NCBI RefSeq assembly: GCF_001753245.1
Contig: NZ_CP017415.1
Coordinates: 1,206,501-1,270,500, forward strand
Length of the DNA: 64,000 nucleotides
Source: Acidihalobacter yilgarnensis
GTDB lineage: Bacteria > Pseudomonadota > Gammaproteobacteria > DSM-5130 > Acidihalobacteraceae
Direction of reading: 5' to 3'
The notes below the pieces were generated by a model that was given only the letters and a program-made list of their open reading frames with translations, was not told where the DNA came from and ran no database searches. Position numbers and translations under genes: made by a program. Of this stretch, positions 31,159 through 42,570 are shown in pieces (the stretch's first letter is position 1; every line of letters starts with the position of its first letter).

Positions 31159-32673
31159 ATGCTTACGCATTGGCCATTACTTAGCCTGGTGATCTGGCTG
31201 CCCGTCCTCGGCGGCCTCTTGCTCATGGCCACCTCCGGTGGCTCCGCGCAATTGACCCGTAGACTGGCGTTGGTGATTTCAATATTGGTGTTTGTCGTCA
31301 GCATTCCATTGCTGACAAATTTCGACACGCATACCGCAGCGATGCAGTTCGTCGAGTTTCATCCTTGGATTCGCGCGCTCAATATCAATTATCACCTTGG
31401 TGTCGATGGCTTGTCGGCCCCGCTGATCGTGCTTACCACCTTCATGACGGTCATCGTCATTATCGCCGGCTGGGAAGTGATCAGTAATCACGTTGCGCAA
31501 TACATGGCTGCTTTCCTGATTCTGGAAGGCTTGATGAATGGGGTATTCGCAGCTCTGGATTCGATCCTGTTTTATATTTTTTTCGAGGGTATGTTGATCC
31601 CGATGTTTCTTGTAATCGGTATCTGGGGTGGTCCTCGACGCGTTTATGCAACCATCAAATTTTTTCTGTATACATTTCTCGGCTCCGTGCCGATGCTCAT
31701 TGCCCTGATTTATCTTTACACCCGTTCAGGCAGCTTCGGTATAGCTGATCTGCAGCAGTTGCATATCGGCTTGCTACCTCAGGTACTGATTTTTCTTGCT
31801 TTCATGGGCGCCTTTGCGGTCAAAATCCCCATGTGGCCGGTGCATACTTGGCTGCCTGATGCCCACGTTGAGGCGCCGACCGGCGGTTCGATTATTTTGG
31901 CAGCAATTATGCTGAAGGTGGGCGCCTATGGCTTTCTGCGCTTCTCTTTGCCCATCGTTCCGGACGCCAGTCAACTAATGAGCGGTGTTTTGGTGTTCAT
32001 GTCACTAGTCGCCGTGGTTTATATCGGTTTCGTCGCGCTTGCGCAGCAGGACATGAAGAAATTGATCGCGTATTCCTCGATCGCGCATATGGGCTTCGTC
32101 ACGCTGGGATTTTTCTCTATCTATGCGATCGTTGCCCACAGCGGGCAGACTGGTGCGGCCTTGCTTGGACTTGAGGGCGGGTTGGTCCAAATGGTGTCGC
32201 ACGGCTTCATTTCGGGCGCGTTATTCCTGAGTGTCGGGGTGCTTTACGACCGTATGCATAGCCGCGAAATTTCGGCCTATGGTGGGGTGGTCAATACCAT
32301 GCCTGTATTTGCCGGATTTTTTGTGCTGTTCGCCATGGCGAACACGGGGTTACCTGGCACATCTGGTTTCGTCGGCGAGTTCATGGTCATTCTGGCCAGT
32401 TTCCACGCCAATTTTTGGATTGCATTTTTGGCCGCCTTTACGCTGATCATTGGCGCCGCCTATACGTTGTGGCTGGTCAAGCGCGTAATTTTCGGGCCGG
32501 TCGCCAATTCTGAAGTCGCCGCGCTGACTGATGTTAATCGGCGCGAGAAGCTGATGTTGACGTTACTCGCTCTGGCGGTGTTGCTGCTGGGTGTTTGGCC
32601 TGCGCCGCTGCTGGACATCATGCACGTCTCGATGCAGCACCTGCTGCAGCAGGCGTTGACTTCTAAGCTTTGA
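31159..32673 (+). CDS. nuoM: NADH-quinone oxidoreductase subunit M
   Basis: Proton-pumping antiporter-like subunit, 504 residues. The conserved glutamate region is IFFEGMLIPMFLVIGIWGG, the pump lysine is in AVKIPMWPVHTWLPDAHVEA, and QQDMKKLIAYSSIAHMGFV follows. It lies 46 bases after nuoL. A 113-base gap without recognisable features separates it from nuoN. Confidence 0.97.
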   Translation: MLTHWPLLSLVIWLPVLGGLLLMATSGGSAQLTRRLALVISILVFVVSIPLLTNFDTHTAAMQFVEFHPWIRALNINYHLGVDGLSAPLIVLTTFMTVIVIIAGWEVISNHVAQYMAAFLILEGLMNGVFAALDSILFYIFFEGMLIPMFLVIGIWGGPRRVYATIKFFLYTFLGSVPMLIALIYLYTRSGSFGIADLQQLHIGLLPQVLIFLAFMGAFAVKIPMWPVHTWLPDAHVEAPTGGSIILAAIMLKVGAYGFLRFSLPIVPDASQLMSGVLVFMSLVAVVYIGFVALAQQDMKKLIAYSSIAHMGFVTLGFFSIYAIVAHSGQTGAALLGLEGGLVQMVSHGFISGALFLSVGVLYDRMHSREISAYGGVVNTMPVFAGFFVLFAMANTGLPGTSGFVGEFMVILASFHANFWIAFLAAFTLIIGAAYTLWLVKRVIFGPVANSEVAALTDVNRREKLMLTLLALAVLLLGVWPAPLLDIMHVSMQHLLQQALTSKL

Positions 32674-32786
32674 GTTGATGATCCCCATGCCCAGCCTGCT
32701 GACGAACCACCGCCTGTGCGCAATGTACGCCGATTTCTTTCCGACGATTTCTAGCCGCGAACAACTGAGATGGGGCGCCCCGTAAC

Positions 32787-34231
32787 ATGAATCACTTTCC
32801 CCTAACCGACATCACCCTGGTGGTGCCCGAGTTGTTCATGCTCGGCATGATTTGCGCCATTCTGGTCATTGATGTGTTTCTACGCGATGAGCAGCGCTGC
32901 GTGACCTATTGGCTGACCCAAGCGAGCCTGCTTGGCACATTACTCCTGACGCTCCTGCTAGACGAAGGTGGCCGTCACATAGGGTTGCACGGTACTTTCA
33001 TCAGCGACCCGCTGTCGGTTTTGCTCAAATCATCGGTTTACGTCCTCACCATCGCGATATTCGCCTACTCGCGGCGTTACATGGAGAGTCGTGATCTGTT
33101 TAGAGGGGAGTATTTCGTGTTAGGCCTTGCCGGCGTGCTTGGCATGATGGTGCTGATTTCGGCATACAGCCTGCTGACGGTCTACCTGGGGCTTGAATTG
33201 ATGTCGCTTTCGCTGTACGCGATGGTGGCCTTGCAGCGTGATTCCGGGCGCGCATCCGAGGCTGCAATGAAGTACTTTGTTCTCGGTGCGTTGGCCTCTG
33301 GCATGTTGCTTTATGGCATGTCGATACTCTATGGCTTGACCGGATCTTTGGGCATGCCTGAGATCGCGGCATCCCTGATCCAACAAGGTCATCCCCGATG
33401 GCGGTGACCTTTGCGGTGGTTTTTGTGGTGGTCGGTTTGGCCTTTAAATTGGGGGCAGTGCCGTTTCATATGTGGGTGCCAGACGTCTATGAGGGCGCGC
33501 CGAGTTCAGTCACCCTATATGTTGGCTCTGTGACCAAAATTGCGGCCTTCGCTATGCTTCTGAGGCTGCTGGCGGAAGCGTTGCCGAGTACTCATGCCAG
33601 CTGGGGCGGCATGCTGGAACTCATGGCAGTGTTGTCCTTGGCTGTCGGCAACATCATTGCGATCGCACAGACCAATATCAAACGCATGCTCGCGTATTCA
33701 ACCATCGCGCACGTGGCCTTCGTGATGTTGGGCGTAATGACCGGTACAGCTACCGGTTATGCGGCGGCCATGTTCTATGTGCTGATCTATGCACTGATGT
33801 CAGCGGGTGCCTTCGGTATGATCGTGCTACTCAGTCGCAAAGGTTACGAGGCCGAGAATCTGAGCGACTTTAGTGGCCTCAACGAACGCAGTCCGTGGCT
33901 TGCCTTCGTTATGCTGTTGTTCATGTTTTCCATGGCGGGCGTACCGCCCACGGTGGGTTTTTATGCGAAACTTGTCGTGTTGCAATCTGTCATACAGGTT
34001 GGTCACCCCTGGTTGGCTTTATACGCCGTGATTATGTCGGTCATCGGTGCCTTCTATTACTTACGGGTTGTGAAATACATCTACTTCGACAAGCCCGTAT
34101 CTGATGAGCCAGTCTCAACTGGCCCCGTCGCCGGAGCGATTATGAGTGCTAATGGTGTGTCCGTCCTTGTCTTAGGGTTGTTCCCGGGGGTTTTGATGTC
34201 GATCTGCGCAGCCGCGGCGGCAAGCCTGTGA
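32787..34231 (+). pseudogene. nuoN: NADH-quinone oxidoreductase subunit N, frameshifted
   Basis: Third antiporter-like pump subunit. The first frame gives helices up to [15 protein letters not shown] and stops at 33407. The frame one base back continues [20 protein letters not shown] and [15 protein letters not shown] through [17 protein letters not shown] to 34231. The junction is the four-C run 33393-33396 (codon about 203); one extra C restores a 481-residue NuoN, near the usual 480-485. This is the same kind of lesion as in nuoG and hrcA. It overlaps the next gene as GTGA. Confidence 0.9.
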
Positions 34232-34545
34232 GCGTAAGCGACGGCGCCTTTACCTGGACTTATGTCATTGTGTCGCTTATCGCTGCGAATCTACCCTGGC
34301 TAAGTGAGCGGCGATTCTTCGCTTTTCCCGCACGTACACCCAAGTCGGCTTCCTTTCGTCTGCTCGAGTGGCTCACCCTTTATTTCGTGACTGGGGCTAT
34401 CGGTCTTGGGTTGGAGCACCAGATGACTGGTGAGATCTACCATAAGGGCTGGGTTTTTTATACGGTGACGGTTGCATTGTTCATCGTCTTTGCGATGCCT
34501 GGTTTCATATATCGGTACGATCTGCGTAAACTTTTGCGCGGTTAA
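34228..34545 (+). CDS. DUF2818 family membrane protein
   Basis: A 105-residue protein with three or four hydrophobic segments ([51 protein letters not shown]). It resembles the DUF2818 family, which is found downstream of nuoN in many beta- and some gammaproteobacteria; function unknown. The GTG start overlaps the nuoN stop, so it is the last gene of the nuo operon and may help complex I assembly (inference). Confidence 0.8.
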   Translation: MSVSDGAFTWTYVIVSLIAANLPWLSERRFFAFPARTPKSASFRLLEWLTLYFVTGAIGLGLEHQMTGEIYHKGWVFYTVTVALFIVFAMPGFIYRYDLRKLLRG

Positions 34546-34638
34546 ACCGTTTTTCCCGCCGATTTCCCGGCAATAAGCCAATTGCGAATTCAGGCCTTGC
34601 TAAATTCGAAGGGTTTGAGTATTATTCGCAGCCTCTGA

Positions 34639-34715
34639 TGCGGGGTGGAGCAGTCTGGCAGCTCGTCGGGCTCATAACCCGAAGGTCGCAGGTTCAAATC
34701 CTGCCCCCGCTACCA
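34639..34715 (+). tRNA. Initiator tRNA-fMet (anticodon CAT)
   Basis: 77 bases with encoded CCA. The anticodon stem-loop TCGGG-CTCATAA-CCCGA shows the three G-C pairs that mark initiator tRNA. Base 1 (T) and base 72 (T) do not pair, as required for formylation, though E. coli uses C1-A72. Its place before rimP-nusA-infB matches metY of E. coli. Confidence 0.96.
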
Positions 34716-34726
34716 TGGAATAAATT

Positions 34727-34755
34727 AAAAAGGCCCCGTCAGGGGCCTTTTTATT
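34727..34755 (+). terminator. Intrinsic terminator after tRNA-fMet
   Basis: A perfect 11-bp stem (34727-34737 with 34742-34752) with a GTCA loop; the 3' arm ends in five T followed by ATT. It separates the tRNA from rimP, so the rimP operon needs read-through or a promoter downstream of it. None is obvious in the 53 bases left. Confidence 0.9.
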
Positions 34756-34808
34756 AGCCGCAGCGAATGCCCGAGACATTGTCATGCGAGCGCAAGGTCG
34801 ATTTGATC

Positions 34809-35315
34809 ATGAGTGAACCGATGCAGGAAAAGCTCGAAGGCCTACTGTCACCACTGGTGGCAGGGCTTGGTTTCGAGCTTTGGGGACTGGAATACGCCCA
34901 GCGTGGCGACCAGGCCTTGTTGCGCGTCTTCATCGATCGCGACGCTGGCGTGACGCTGGACGACTGTGCCCTGATCAGTGAGCAGGTAGGGGCATTGCTC
35001 GATGTCGAAGATCCGATCACCTTGGCTTATCGGCTGGAGGTCTCCTCTCCGGGTCTGGATCGTGTACTGTTTCGACCCGAGCAGTATTGCCGTTATCTTG
35101 GCGAACGCCTCAAGCTGCGGCTGAGCTGGGCAGTCGATGGTAGACGGAATGTACAAGGTCGTCTCGTCGACTGCGACGAGTTGACGGTCAAGGTCGAAGT
35201 GGAGATGGGCGAAGTGGTCGCGATTCCGCTGGAAGCCGTGCACCGAGCGCGTTTGATTTATGAAATGGCGTCGGGTCAGCCGGAGCAGCGGCATGCGGTT
35301 GACTCCGGCGAATGA
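34809..35315 (+). CDS. rimP: Ribosome maturation factor RimP
   Basis: Needed for 30S subunit maturation. The 168-residue product has LEGLLSPLVAGLGFELWGLEY, LRVFIDRDAGVTLDDC and the signature YRLEVSSPGLDRVLF, then an SH3-like C-terminal domain. ATG 34809 is chosen for its conserved N-terminus; ATG 34821 is possible. First protein gene of rimP-nusA-infB-rbfA-truB. Confidence 0.96.
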   Translation: MSEPMQEKLEGLLSPLVAGLGFELWGLEYAQRGDQALLRVFIDRDAGVTLDDCALISEQVGALLDVEDPITLAYRLEVSSPGLDRVLFRPEQYCRYLGERLKLRLSWAVDGRRNVQGRLVDCDELTVKVEVEMGEVVAIPLEAVHRARLIYEMASGQPEQRHAVDSGE

Positions 35316-35360
35316 TGGAATGGGTGGCTGCCTGATGCAGCCTGTCTGGGAGAGTTGGCG

Positions 35361-36860
35361 ATGAACAAAGAGATCCTTCTGGTGGTCGACGCGGTCTCCA
35401 ACGAAAAGGCCGTGGATAAGGAGATTATCTTTGAGGCCATCGAGGCCGCACTGGCGTCCGCGACCCGCAAGAAGCAGGGTGGCGAAATAGACGTGCGCGT
35501 GAACATCGATCGCCGTACGGGGGATTACCAAGGCTATCGCCGCTGGCTGGTACTCGATGATGAGGATCCCACCTTCGAGTCGTCCGAAAATCAGCGCCTC
35601 CTCAGCTACGCGCAGCAAGAGCACCCTGCTATCCAAGTGGGTGAATACGTCGAGGAGCCGATCGAGGCCGCCGATTTTGGTCGTATTGCCGCACAGATCG
35701 CGAAGCAGGTCATCGTGCAGAAGGTGCGCGAGGCAGAGCGTAAGCAGGTTGTTGAAGCCTTTGAGAATCGCATTGGCCAGTTGGTGATGGGTGTCGTCAA
35801 GCGTAGCGAGCGTCATGGCATCTACCTGGATCTGGGTGGCAATGCCGAGGCCTTTATCGGCCGTGAAGACATGATCCCGCGTGAAACGGTGCGTGCCGGT
35901 GAGCGGCTGCGCGGTTACCTCAAGGAAGTGCGTCACGAACCGCGTGGTCCGCAGCTGTTTGTGACCCGCACCGCACCGGCGTTTCTTATCGAACTGTTCA
36001 AGCTGGAAGTGCCTGAGGTGGGCCAAGGCGTGATCGAGATCAAGGGTGCTGCCCGCGATCCGGGCCTGCGTGCCAAAATTGCGGTGAAATCCAACGATCA
36101 GCGCCTTGACCCGGTGGGTGCTTGCGTGGGCATGCGCGGCTCGCGCGTGCAGTCGGTCTCCAACGAGCTGGCCGGCGAACGTATCGATATCGTGTTGTGG
36201 GATGACAATCCGGCGCAGTTCGTCATCAACGCGATGTCGCCGGCCGAGGTATTGTCGATCGTTGTTGACGAGGACAAGCACAGCATGGATTTGGCAGTTG
36301 CCGAAGACAAGTTGTCGCAAGCGATCGGGCGCGGTGGCCAAAACGTCAAACTCGCCAGTCAGTTGACTGACTGGGAGCTCAACGTGATGTCTGAGCAACA
36401 GGCCGAAGAAAAGAACGAGCATGAGACGCGCGAGCTGGCGCAGACCTTCATAGATCAGTTGGATGTCGATGAGGAAATCGCGGCCATTCTGGTACAAGAA
36501 GGCTTTACCACGGTGGATGAGGTGGCCTATGTGCCGCCTGAGGAACTGCTCGAAATCGAGGAGTTCGATGAGGCCGTGGTCGAGGAGTTGCGCGCGCGCG
36601 CAAGGGATTCCCTACTGACGCGTGCAATTGCGGCAGAAGGTTCCGCCGGCACGCCATCGGCGGATCTGCTCGGATTGGAAGGAATGGACGATGCGCTGGC
36701 AGCCGAATTGGGCAAGCGTGGCATCGTTACCGCTGAGGATTTGGCCGAGCAGGCCGTAGACGATCTGCTGGATATCCAAGGTATGGACGCGGAACGTGCG
36801 GCCGCTTTGATCATGACCGCCCGCGCGCCCTGGTTTGAGGCGTCTGGTGCTCAGGATTGA
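35361..36860 (+). CDS. nusA: Transcription termination/antitermination factor NusA
   Basis: RNA polymerase-binding elongation factor of 499 residues. In order: the polymerase-binding N-terminal domain, an S1 domain ([20 protein letters not shown]), two KH domains ([28 protein letters not shown]), and two acidic helix-hairpin-helix repeats at the C-terminus as in E. coli. ATG 35361 has GGGAGAG upstream. Confidence 0.97.
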   Translation: MNKEILLVVDAVSNEKAVDKEIIFEAIEAALASATRKKQGGEIDVRVNIDRRTGDYQGYRRWLVLDDEDPTFESSENQRLLSYAQQEHPAIQVGEYVEEPIEAADFGRIAAQIAKQVIVQKVREAERKQVVEAFENRIGQLVMGVVKRSERHGIYLDLGGNAEAFIGREDMIPRETVRAGERLRGYLKEVRHEPRGPQLFVTRTAPAFLIELFKLEVPEVGQGVIEIKGAARDPGLRAKIAVKSNDQRLDPVGACVGMRGSRVQSVSNELAGERIDIVLWDDNPAQFVINAMSPAEVLSIVVDEDKHSMDLAVAEDKLSQAIGRGGQNVKLASQLTDWELNVMSEQQAEEKNEHETRELAQTFIDQLDVDEEIAAILVQEGFTTVDEVAYVPPEELLEIEEFDEAVVEELRARARDSLLTRAIAAEGSAGTPSADLLGLEGMDDALAAELGKRGIVTAEDLAEQAVDDLLDIQGMDAERAAALIMTARAPWFEASGAQD

Positions 36861-36892
36861 ATCGCTACTAGAACGCCATGAGGTGACCGAGC

Positions 36893-39484
36893 ATGAGTAC
36901 GGTAACAGTTAAACAGCTATCCGAAATCGTCGGCACCCCCGTTGAGCGCCTGCTTGAGCAGCTCAAGGAGGCGGGGATTGCGGTTCACGATCCCGATCAA
37001 CAGGTGAGCGACTCACAGAAAATGCAGTTGCTAGAGCATCTGCGCCACAGTCATGGCAGCAGCGACGAGAGCGCCGCCAAGCAGCGCATCACGCTCAAAC
37101 GACGCAGCACCACTGAACTCAAGGTGGGCAGCTCGACCGGCCGCGCGAAGACCATCAGTGTTGAGGTGCGCAAAAAGCGGACCATCGTACGCGATGAAGA
37201 GCAGCCTACGCCCGAGCCTGAGGTTGTTGTAGTGCCGCCGGTCGAAACCGTCGAGGTGGTCGCCGAGGCGGCGGCAGAGCCCGTAGCTGACGTGATGACC
37301 AATAAATCCGCGATTCTGGCCAAGCAGTTCGAGGCGGATCGCCGCCGGCTGGAGGATGCGCGCAAGCAGGCTGACGAAGGTCGGTTGGCCGAGGATCGCG
37401 CGCGTCAGGAGCAGGAAGAACTGAAGCGTGTCGAAGCGGAGCGTCGCGAGGCCGAGGAACGCGCCAAGCGCGAAGCTGAAGAGGCGGAGCTGCGTCGAGA
37501 GAAGGAGCAGGTCAAGGTAGACGAGGCCAAGGTCGAGAAGGCCAAACCTAAAGCCAAACCGGCTAAGGCACGCGGCGAGCGCGAAAACCATTCGGCACGC
37601 AAGGAATTGCACGTGGCCAGCGATAAACGTGGGCGACGCAAGGGTGGCAAGGCAGCACCCAGAGGGCGCGGTGCGAGCAGCAACGATGCTAATTCCAAGC
37701 ATGGTTTCGCCAAGCCGACTGCCCCGATCGTGCATGAAGTGGCCGTGCCCGAGGTGATCACGGTGGCTGATCTGGCCCAGCGTATGGCGGTCAAGGCTTC
37801 CGAGGTGATCAAGGCGCTGATGGGCATGGGCGTGATGGCTACGATCAACCAGTCGCTCGATCAGGATACCGCGATCCTGGTGGTCGAAGAGCTGGGGCAT
37901 ATTCCGAAGGCGACCGGCGCCAATGACGTCGAGACCCACCTGGAGGCTCAGATCGATGACGATCAGCGTGAGCAAGCTGCGCGTCCACCCGTGGTCACCA
38001 TCATGGGGCACGTTGATCACGGCAAGACCTCACTGCTCGATTACATTCGTCGCACCAAGGTTGCGGCGGGTGAGGCGGGCGGCATTACACAGCATATCGG
38101 TGCCTACCACGTGGAAACGCCGCGCGGCAGTGTGACCTTCCTGGATACGCCAGGACATGCGGCTTTTACCGCCATGCGTGCACGTGGCGCCCAGGCGACC
38201 GATGTCGTGGTGCTCGTGGTCGCGGCCGACGATGGCGTGATGCCGCAGACCATCGAGGCGATCCAGCATGCGCGTGCGGCTGGCGTGCCGATCGTCGTCG
38301 CCGTGAACAAGATCGACAAGCCGGAGGCCGATCTTGACCGTGTACGCACCGAGCTGTCCGCACACGAAGTGATATCCGAGGCGTGGGGTGGCGATACACA
38401 GTTCGTACCTGTTTCTGCCAAGACCGGAGAGGGCGTCGACAATCTGATAGAAGCCATCCAACTACAGGCTGAATTGCTGGAACTCAAGGCGCCTTTCGAC
38501 GGTCCTGCGTCGGGTGTGGTCATCGAGTCGAGTTTGGATAAGGGCCGTGGCCCGGTCGCGACCGTACTGGTACAAAAGGGCCGTCTGAATCGTGGCGATA
38601 TTCTGCTCAGTGGCCAGGAGTTCGGACGTGTTCGCGCCATGTTGGACGAGAGCGGGCGAGAGGTCCCCTCGGCAGGGCCTTCCACACCTGTGGTGGTGCT
38701 GGGCCTTTCGGGCACGCCGAATGCTGGTGACGATGCCCTCGTGGTTGCCGATGATCGTAAGGCTAGAGAGGTGGCAGAATTCCGTCACGTGAAGGTGCGC
38801 GAGGCCAAGCTGGCGAATCAACAGGCCGCCAAACTCGAAAACCTGTTCAACCATATGCAGGAAGGTGGCGTACAAACCGTCAACCTACTGCTCAAGGCTG
38901 ATGTGCAGGGTAGCGCCGAGGCCCTGCGCGATTCGCTGCAGAAGCTCTCTACCGATGAAGTTAAGGTCAAAATCGTCTCCTCTGGTGTTGGTGGTATTGC
39001 CGAATCGGATGTCAATTTGGCGCTGGCCTCACAGGCGATCATTATCGGTTTCAACGTACGCGCCGATGTGGCCGCACGCAGACTGAGCACCGATAAGGGT
39101 GTTGATCTGCGCTATTACAGCGTGATCTACGAAGTGATCGACGACGTTCGGCAGGCGTTGTCCGGCCTGTTGTCGCCGGAGATGCGCGAGCAGATCGTCG
39201 GACTCGCACAAGTGCGCGACGTATTCCGTTCCTCACGCATGGGGCCAGTCGCAGGCTGTCTGGTTATCGAAGGCATGGTTCGTCGGGGTAACCCGATTCG
39301 TGTACTGCGCGACAACGTTGTCGTCTACGAAGGTGAACTGGAATCCCTGCGCCGCTTCAAGGATGACGTCAATGAGGTGCGAGTGGGTACGGAGTGCGGC
39401 ATCGCGGTGAAGAACTATAACGATGTCCGGCCAGGTGATCAGATCGAAGTATTCGAGAAGATCGAGGTCGAGCGGAGCCTCTAG
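36893..39484 (+). CDS. infB: Translation initiation factor IF-2
   Basis: GTPase that brings fMet-tRNA to the 30S subunit. The 863-residue product has an N-terminal IF2N domain ([20 protein letters not shown]), a long charged Lys/Glu/Ala-rich linker, a second IF2N domain ([20 protein letters not shown]) and the G domain with [23 protein letters not shown] and NKIDK. The C-terminal fMet-tRNA domain follows. Three bases separate it from rbfA. Confidence 0.98.
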   Translation: MSTVTVKQLSEIVGTPVERLLEQLKEAGIAVHDPDQQVSDSQKMQLLEHLRHSHGSSDESAAKQRITLKRRSTTELKVGSSTGRAKTISVEVRKKRTIVRDEEQPTPEPEVVVVPPVETVEVVAEAAAEPVADVMTNKSAILAKQFEADRRRLEDARKQADEGRLAEDRARQEQEELKRVEAERREAEERAKREAEEAELRREKEQVKVDEAKVEKAKPKAKPAKARGERENHSARKELHVASDKRGRRKGGKAAPRGRGASSNDANSKHGFAKPTAPIVHEVAVPEVITVADLAQRMAVKASEVIKALMGMGVMATINQSLDQDTAILVVEELGHIPKATGANDVETHLEAQIDDDQREQAARPPVVTIMGHVDHGKTSLLDYIRRTKVAAGEAGGITQHIGAYHVETPRGSVTFLDTPGHAAFTAMRARGAQATDVVVLVVAADDGVMPQTIEAIQHARAAGVPIVVAVNKIDKPEADLDRVRTELSAHEVISEAWGGDTQFVPVSAKTGEGVDNLIEAIQLQAELLELKAPFDGPASGVVIESSLDKGRGPVATVLVQKGRLNRGDILLSGQEFGRVRAMLDESGREVPSAGPSTPVVVLGLSGTPNAGDDALVVADDRKAREVAEFRHVKVREAKLANQQAAKLENLFNHMQEGGVQTVNLLLKADVQGSAEALRDSLQKLSTDEVKVKIVSSGVGGIAESDVNLALASQAIIIGFNVRADVAARRLSTDKGVDLRYYSVIYEVIDDVRQALSGLLSPEMREQIVGLAQVRDVFRSSRMGPVAGCLVIEGMVRRGNPIRVLRDNVVVYEGELESLRRFKDDVNEVRVGTECGIAVKNYNDVRPGDQIEVFEKIEVERSL

Positions 39485-39487
39485 GCG

Positions 39488-39862
39488 ATGCCACGCGAAT
39501 TCTCCAGGAGTCTGCGCGTCGGTGAGCAGATACGGCGGGAACTGGCCGTTCTGCTGCGCAGCGAGATCAAAGATCCGGGCATGGGTCTGATCACGGTGGG
39601 TGACGTCGAGCTCTCCAATGATCTTTCGCATGCGCGCGTGTATTTCACGGTGATGGGTGACGAATCCGCTGTCGGAACTACCCGCGCCGCGCTCGCGCGT
39701 GCATCGGGTTTTCTGAGGCGCGCGCTAGGCAAGCGCATGCGGTTGCGCATCGTGCCCGAACTGCAGTTCGTTTTTGACGACAGTGAGCTGCGCGGTGCGC
39801 GGGTGGATGCCCTGATCGAACAAGCCAGGCGCGCAGACCGTGAGCGGGGCTCGGAGGACTGA
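39488..39862 (+). CDS. rbfA: Ribosome-binding factor A
   Basis: Binds immature 30S subunits and helps process the 16S 5' end. The 124-residue KH-type protein has SLRVGEQIRRELAVLLRSEI, DPGMGLITVGDVELSNDL and the C-terminal LRIVPELQFVFDDS. It is tightly packed between infB and truB. Confidence 0.96.
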   Translation: MPREFSRSLRVGEQIRRELAVLLRSEIKDPGMGLITVGDVELSNDLSHARVYFTVMGDESAVGTTRAALARASGFLRRALGKRMRLRIVPELQFVFDDSELRGARVDALIEQARRADRERGSED

Positions 39863-39865
39863 GCC

Positions 39866-40804
39866 TTGGTCCAGCGTAACCGTCCCGTCGAGCGCCGCGA
39901 CGTCAGCGGCGTTTTGCTTTTGGACAAGCCCCAGGGGCTGAGTTCCAATCAAGCCCTGCAGGCCGTCAAGCGGATTTTCCGCGCACGTAAGGCCGGACAC
40001 ACCGGTAGCCTCGACCCTCTGGCCACCGGACTCCTGCCGATCTGCCTGGGAGAGGCCACCAAGGTTTCCTCGTATCTGCTCGAAGCCGACAAGCACTATC
40101 GCGCGAGCGCGCAACTTGGCGTGCGCACCGATTCCGCAGACTCCCAAGGGCACATCATTGCCCGGCACGACGTGCCTTTGATCGGTGAGACTGACCTGGA
40201 AGCTGCCATGGTCCCGTTGCGTGGTGAAATCGATCAGGTTCCACCCATGTACTCCGCGCTCAAGCACGAGGGCCGGCGGCTCTACGAGCTGGCACGAGCG
40301 GGCGTTGAAGTCGAACGTAAGGCAAGGCGCATGCGCGTCGACCGTTTCGAGCTTTTGCTACGCGACGGCGACCGACTCGATTTCGACATCCGCTGCAGTA
40401 GCGGCACCTATGTCCGTACATTGATCGACGATTTGGGCGAGGCGCTGGGCTGCGGGGCGCATGTCATTGCGCTGCGTCGCTTGGGTGTTAGCCCCTTCGA
40501 CGACCCACGGATGTATACCTTGGAGCAACTGCGCGAGCTGGCCGAGGCCGGGTCGGAAGCGCTCGACGCGGCTCTGCTTCCGGTCGATACCGCATTGGCG
40601 CGCTGGCCACAGGTGCGCCTGGGCCCTGACGCTGCGTACTATCTGGGCCAGGGTCAGGCCGTCTGGCTCCCGCGCGCACCCGTATCCGGCCTCGTGGGGC
40701 TCTACAACGATGTCGACGACGTATTCCTCGGTATTGGTGAGATACTCGATGATGGCCGTGTTTCACCCAAGCGCCTCATGCGCTGGGCACTGACGGGCGG
40801 TTGA
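39866..40804 (+). CDS. truB: tRNA pseudouridine-55 synthase TruB
   Basis: Makes pseudouridine 55 in the T loop of tRNAs. The 312-residue product has GVLLLDKPQGLSSNQALQ, the catalytic aspartate in GHTGSLDPLATGLLP, and MYSALKHEGRRLYELAR. It starts with TTG (39866) after GGAGGA. In many gammaproteobacteria rpsO follows; here a tRNA-Ser follows instead. Confidence 0.96.
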   Translation: MVQRNRPVERRDVSGVLLLDKPQGLSSNQALQAVKRIFRARKAGHTGSLDPLATGLLPICLGEATKVSSYLLEADKHYRASAQLGVRTDSADSQGHIIARHDVPLIGETDLEAAMVPLRGEIDQVPPMYSALKHEGRRLYELARAGVEVERKARRMRVDRFELLLRDGDRLDFDIRCSSGTYVRTLIDDLGEALGCGAHVIALRRLGVSPFDDPRMYTLEQLRELAEAGSEALDAALLPVDTALARWPQVRLGPDAAYYLGQGQAVWLPRAPVSGLVGLYNDVDDVFLGIGEILDDGRVSPKRLMRWALTGG

Positions 40805-40892
40805 GCCTCATTACATTTACAGCGCGTGTGTGATCGGGTAGTCTTGCCGACCGGCCCGCACACCACCTGCAGGCTGGCGCAGGAACGGTACA

Positions 40893-41367
<475 letters not shown>

Positions 41368-42411
41368 ATGCAGACGCTCACGCTTCAAGCCCCCGACGAC
41401 CTTCATGTGCATTTTCGCGACGGCGCGACTCTCGCGGAGACGGTAAGGGCAACGGCCCGTGTGTTTCGGCGTGCCATCGCGATGCCGAATCTGGTGCCAC
41501 CGGTCAGAACGGCGGGGGAGGCAATGGCCTACAAACAGCGCATTATTGATGCTCGGCCCGACGGTTGCGTGTTCGAGCCGCTGATGACCCTGTACCTGAC
41601 GGACGCTATCGACGCCGCCGAGATCGCGCGCGCCGCAGCCGCGGGCATCCGCGCGGTCAAGCTCTATCCGGCCGGCGCGACCACCAATTCCGAGGCTGGG
41701 ATCGGCAATCTGGACAGCCTGTACCCCATTCTCGACATCTTGCAGGCGCACGGAATCATACTGCTGGTGCACGGCGAGGTGACTGATCGCAGCGTGGACA
41801 TCTTTGACCGTGAGCGGGAGTTCATCGACCGGCACCTGTGTGCGATTGCCGAGCGGTTCTCGGACCTGAAGATCGTGTTCGAGCATATCAGCACGAAGGA
41901 GGCAGCCGAGTTCGTGGCCGAGGCCGGGGCGAACGTCGCGGCTACGATCACGCCACAGCATTTGCTGCTCAATCGCAATGACTTACTGGCCGGCGGTGTG
42001 AGGCCGCACAATTACTGCCTGCCCGTACTCAAGCGCAGAAACCATCAGGAGGCTCTCAGGGCGGCCGTGGTGTCCGGATCCAGCAAGTTTTTTTTGGGCA
42101 CGGATTCAGCCCCGCATGAGGTGGCGACCAAGGAATCGGCCTGTGGCTGCGCCGGTTGCTACAGCGCCCCGACCGCCCTAGAACTCTATGCGCAGGTCTT
42201 CGACGAACTTGGCGCGCTCGATCGCCTGGAAGCCTTCGCCAGCCATCACGGCGCCGATTTTTACGGTCTGCCGAGAAATACCGGCACGGTGACCCTGATC
42301 AAGGAAGCGTGGTCGATCCCTGAGCGCGTCAATATCCCCGGCGTGGGAACGATCATCCCCCTGATGGCCGGTACGCGGCTCGACTGGAAGATGCAGCAGC
42401 CATCCGATTGA
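41368..42411 (+). CDS. pyrC: Dihydroorotase PyrC
   Basis: Zinc enzyme closing carbamoyl-aspartate to dihydroorotate in pyrimidine synthesis. The 347-residue product matches the E. coli length (348). Metal ligands are in DDLHVHFRDG, the carboxylated lysine in IRAVKLYPAGATTNSEAG, and further histidines in LVHGEV, FEHIST and TPQHLL; the catalytic aspartate is in LGTDSAPH. ATG 41368 gives the standard N-terminus. It is convergent with the atpC-like gene; the 159 bases between them hold nothing recognisable. Confidence 0.97.
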   Translation: MQTLTLQAPDDLHVHFRDGATLAETVRATARVFRRAIAMPNLVPPVRTAGEAMAYKQRIIDARPDGCVFEPLMTLYLTDAIDAAEIARAAAAGIRAVKLYPAGATTNSEAGIGNLDSLYPILDILQAHGIILLVHGEVTDRSVDIFDREREFIDRHLCAIAERFSDLKIVFEHISTKEAAEFVAEAGANVAATITPQHLLLNRNDLLAGGVRPHNYCLPVLKRRNHQEALRAAVVSGSSKFFLGTDSAPHEVATKESACGCAGCYSAPTALELYAQVFDELGALDRLEAFASHHGADFYGLPRNTGTVTLIKEAWSIPERVNIPGVGTIIPLMAGTRLDWKMQQPSD

Positions 42412-42570
42412 GCCGAAACACGCCTCTGAGGTCGTGCCGACAATGAACGGGGCAATGCGCTGGCGTTCACGCGTCGCCGCCGGAATGTTGCCCGGGTCCG
42501 TGATACCGATCAGGTCGCTTGCGTTCGCAGAGCGGCCGAGAGCAGATCGTTGAGCATTCCGGGACTTTTT

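Noticed and set aside
34848-36497. 549-codon open frame antisense to rimP and nusA
   Set aside because: Histidine/leucine/arginine-rich translation typical of the complement of high-GC genes; the plus-strand genes are unmistakable.
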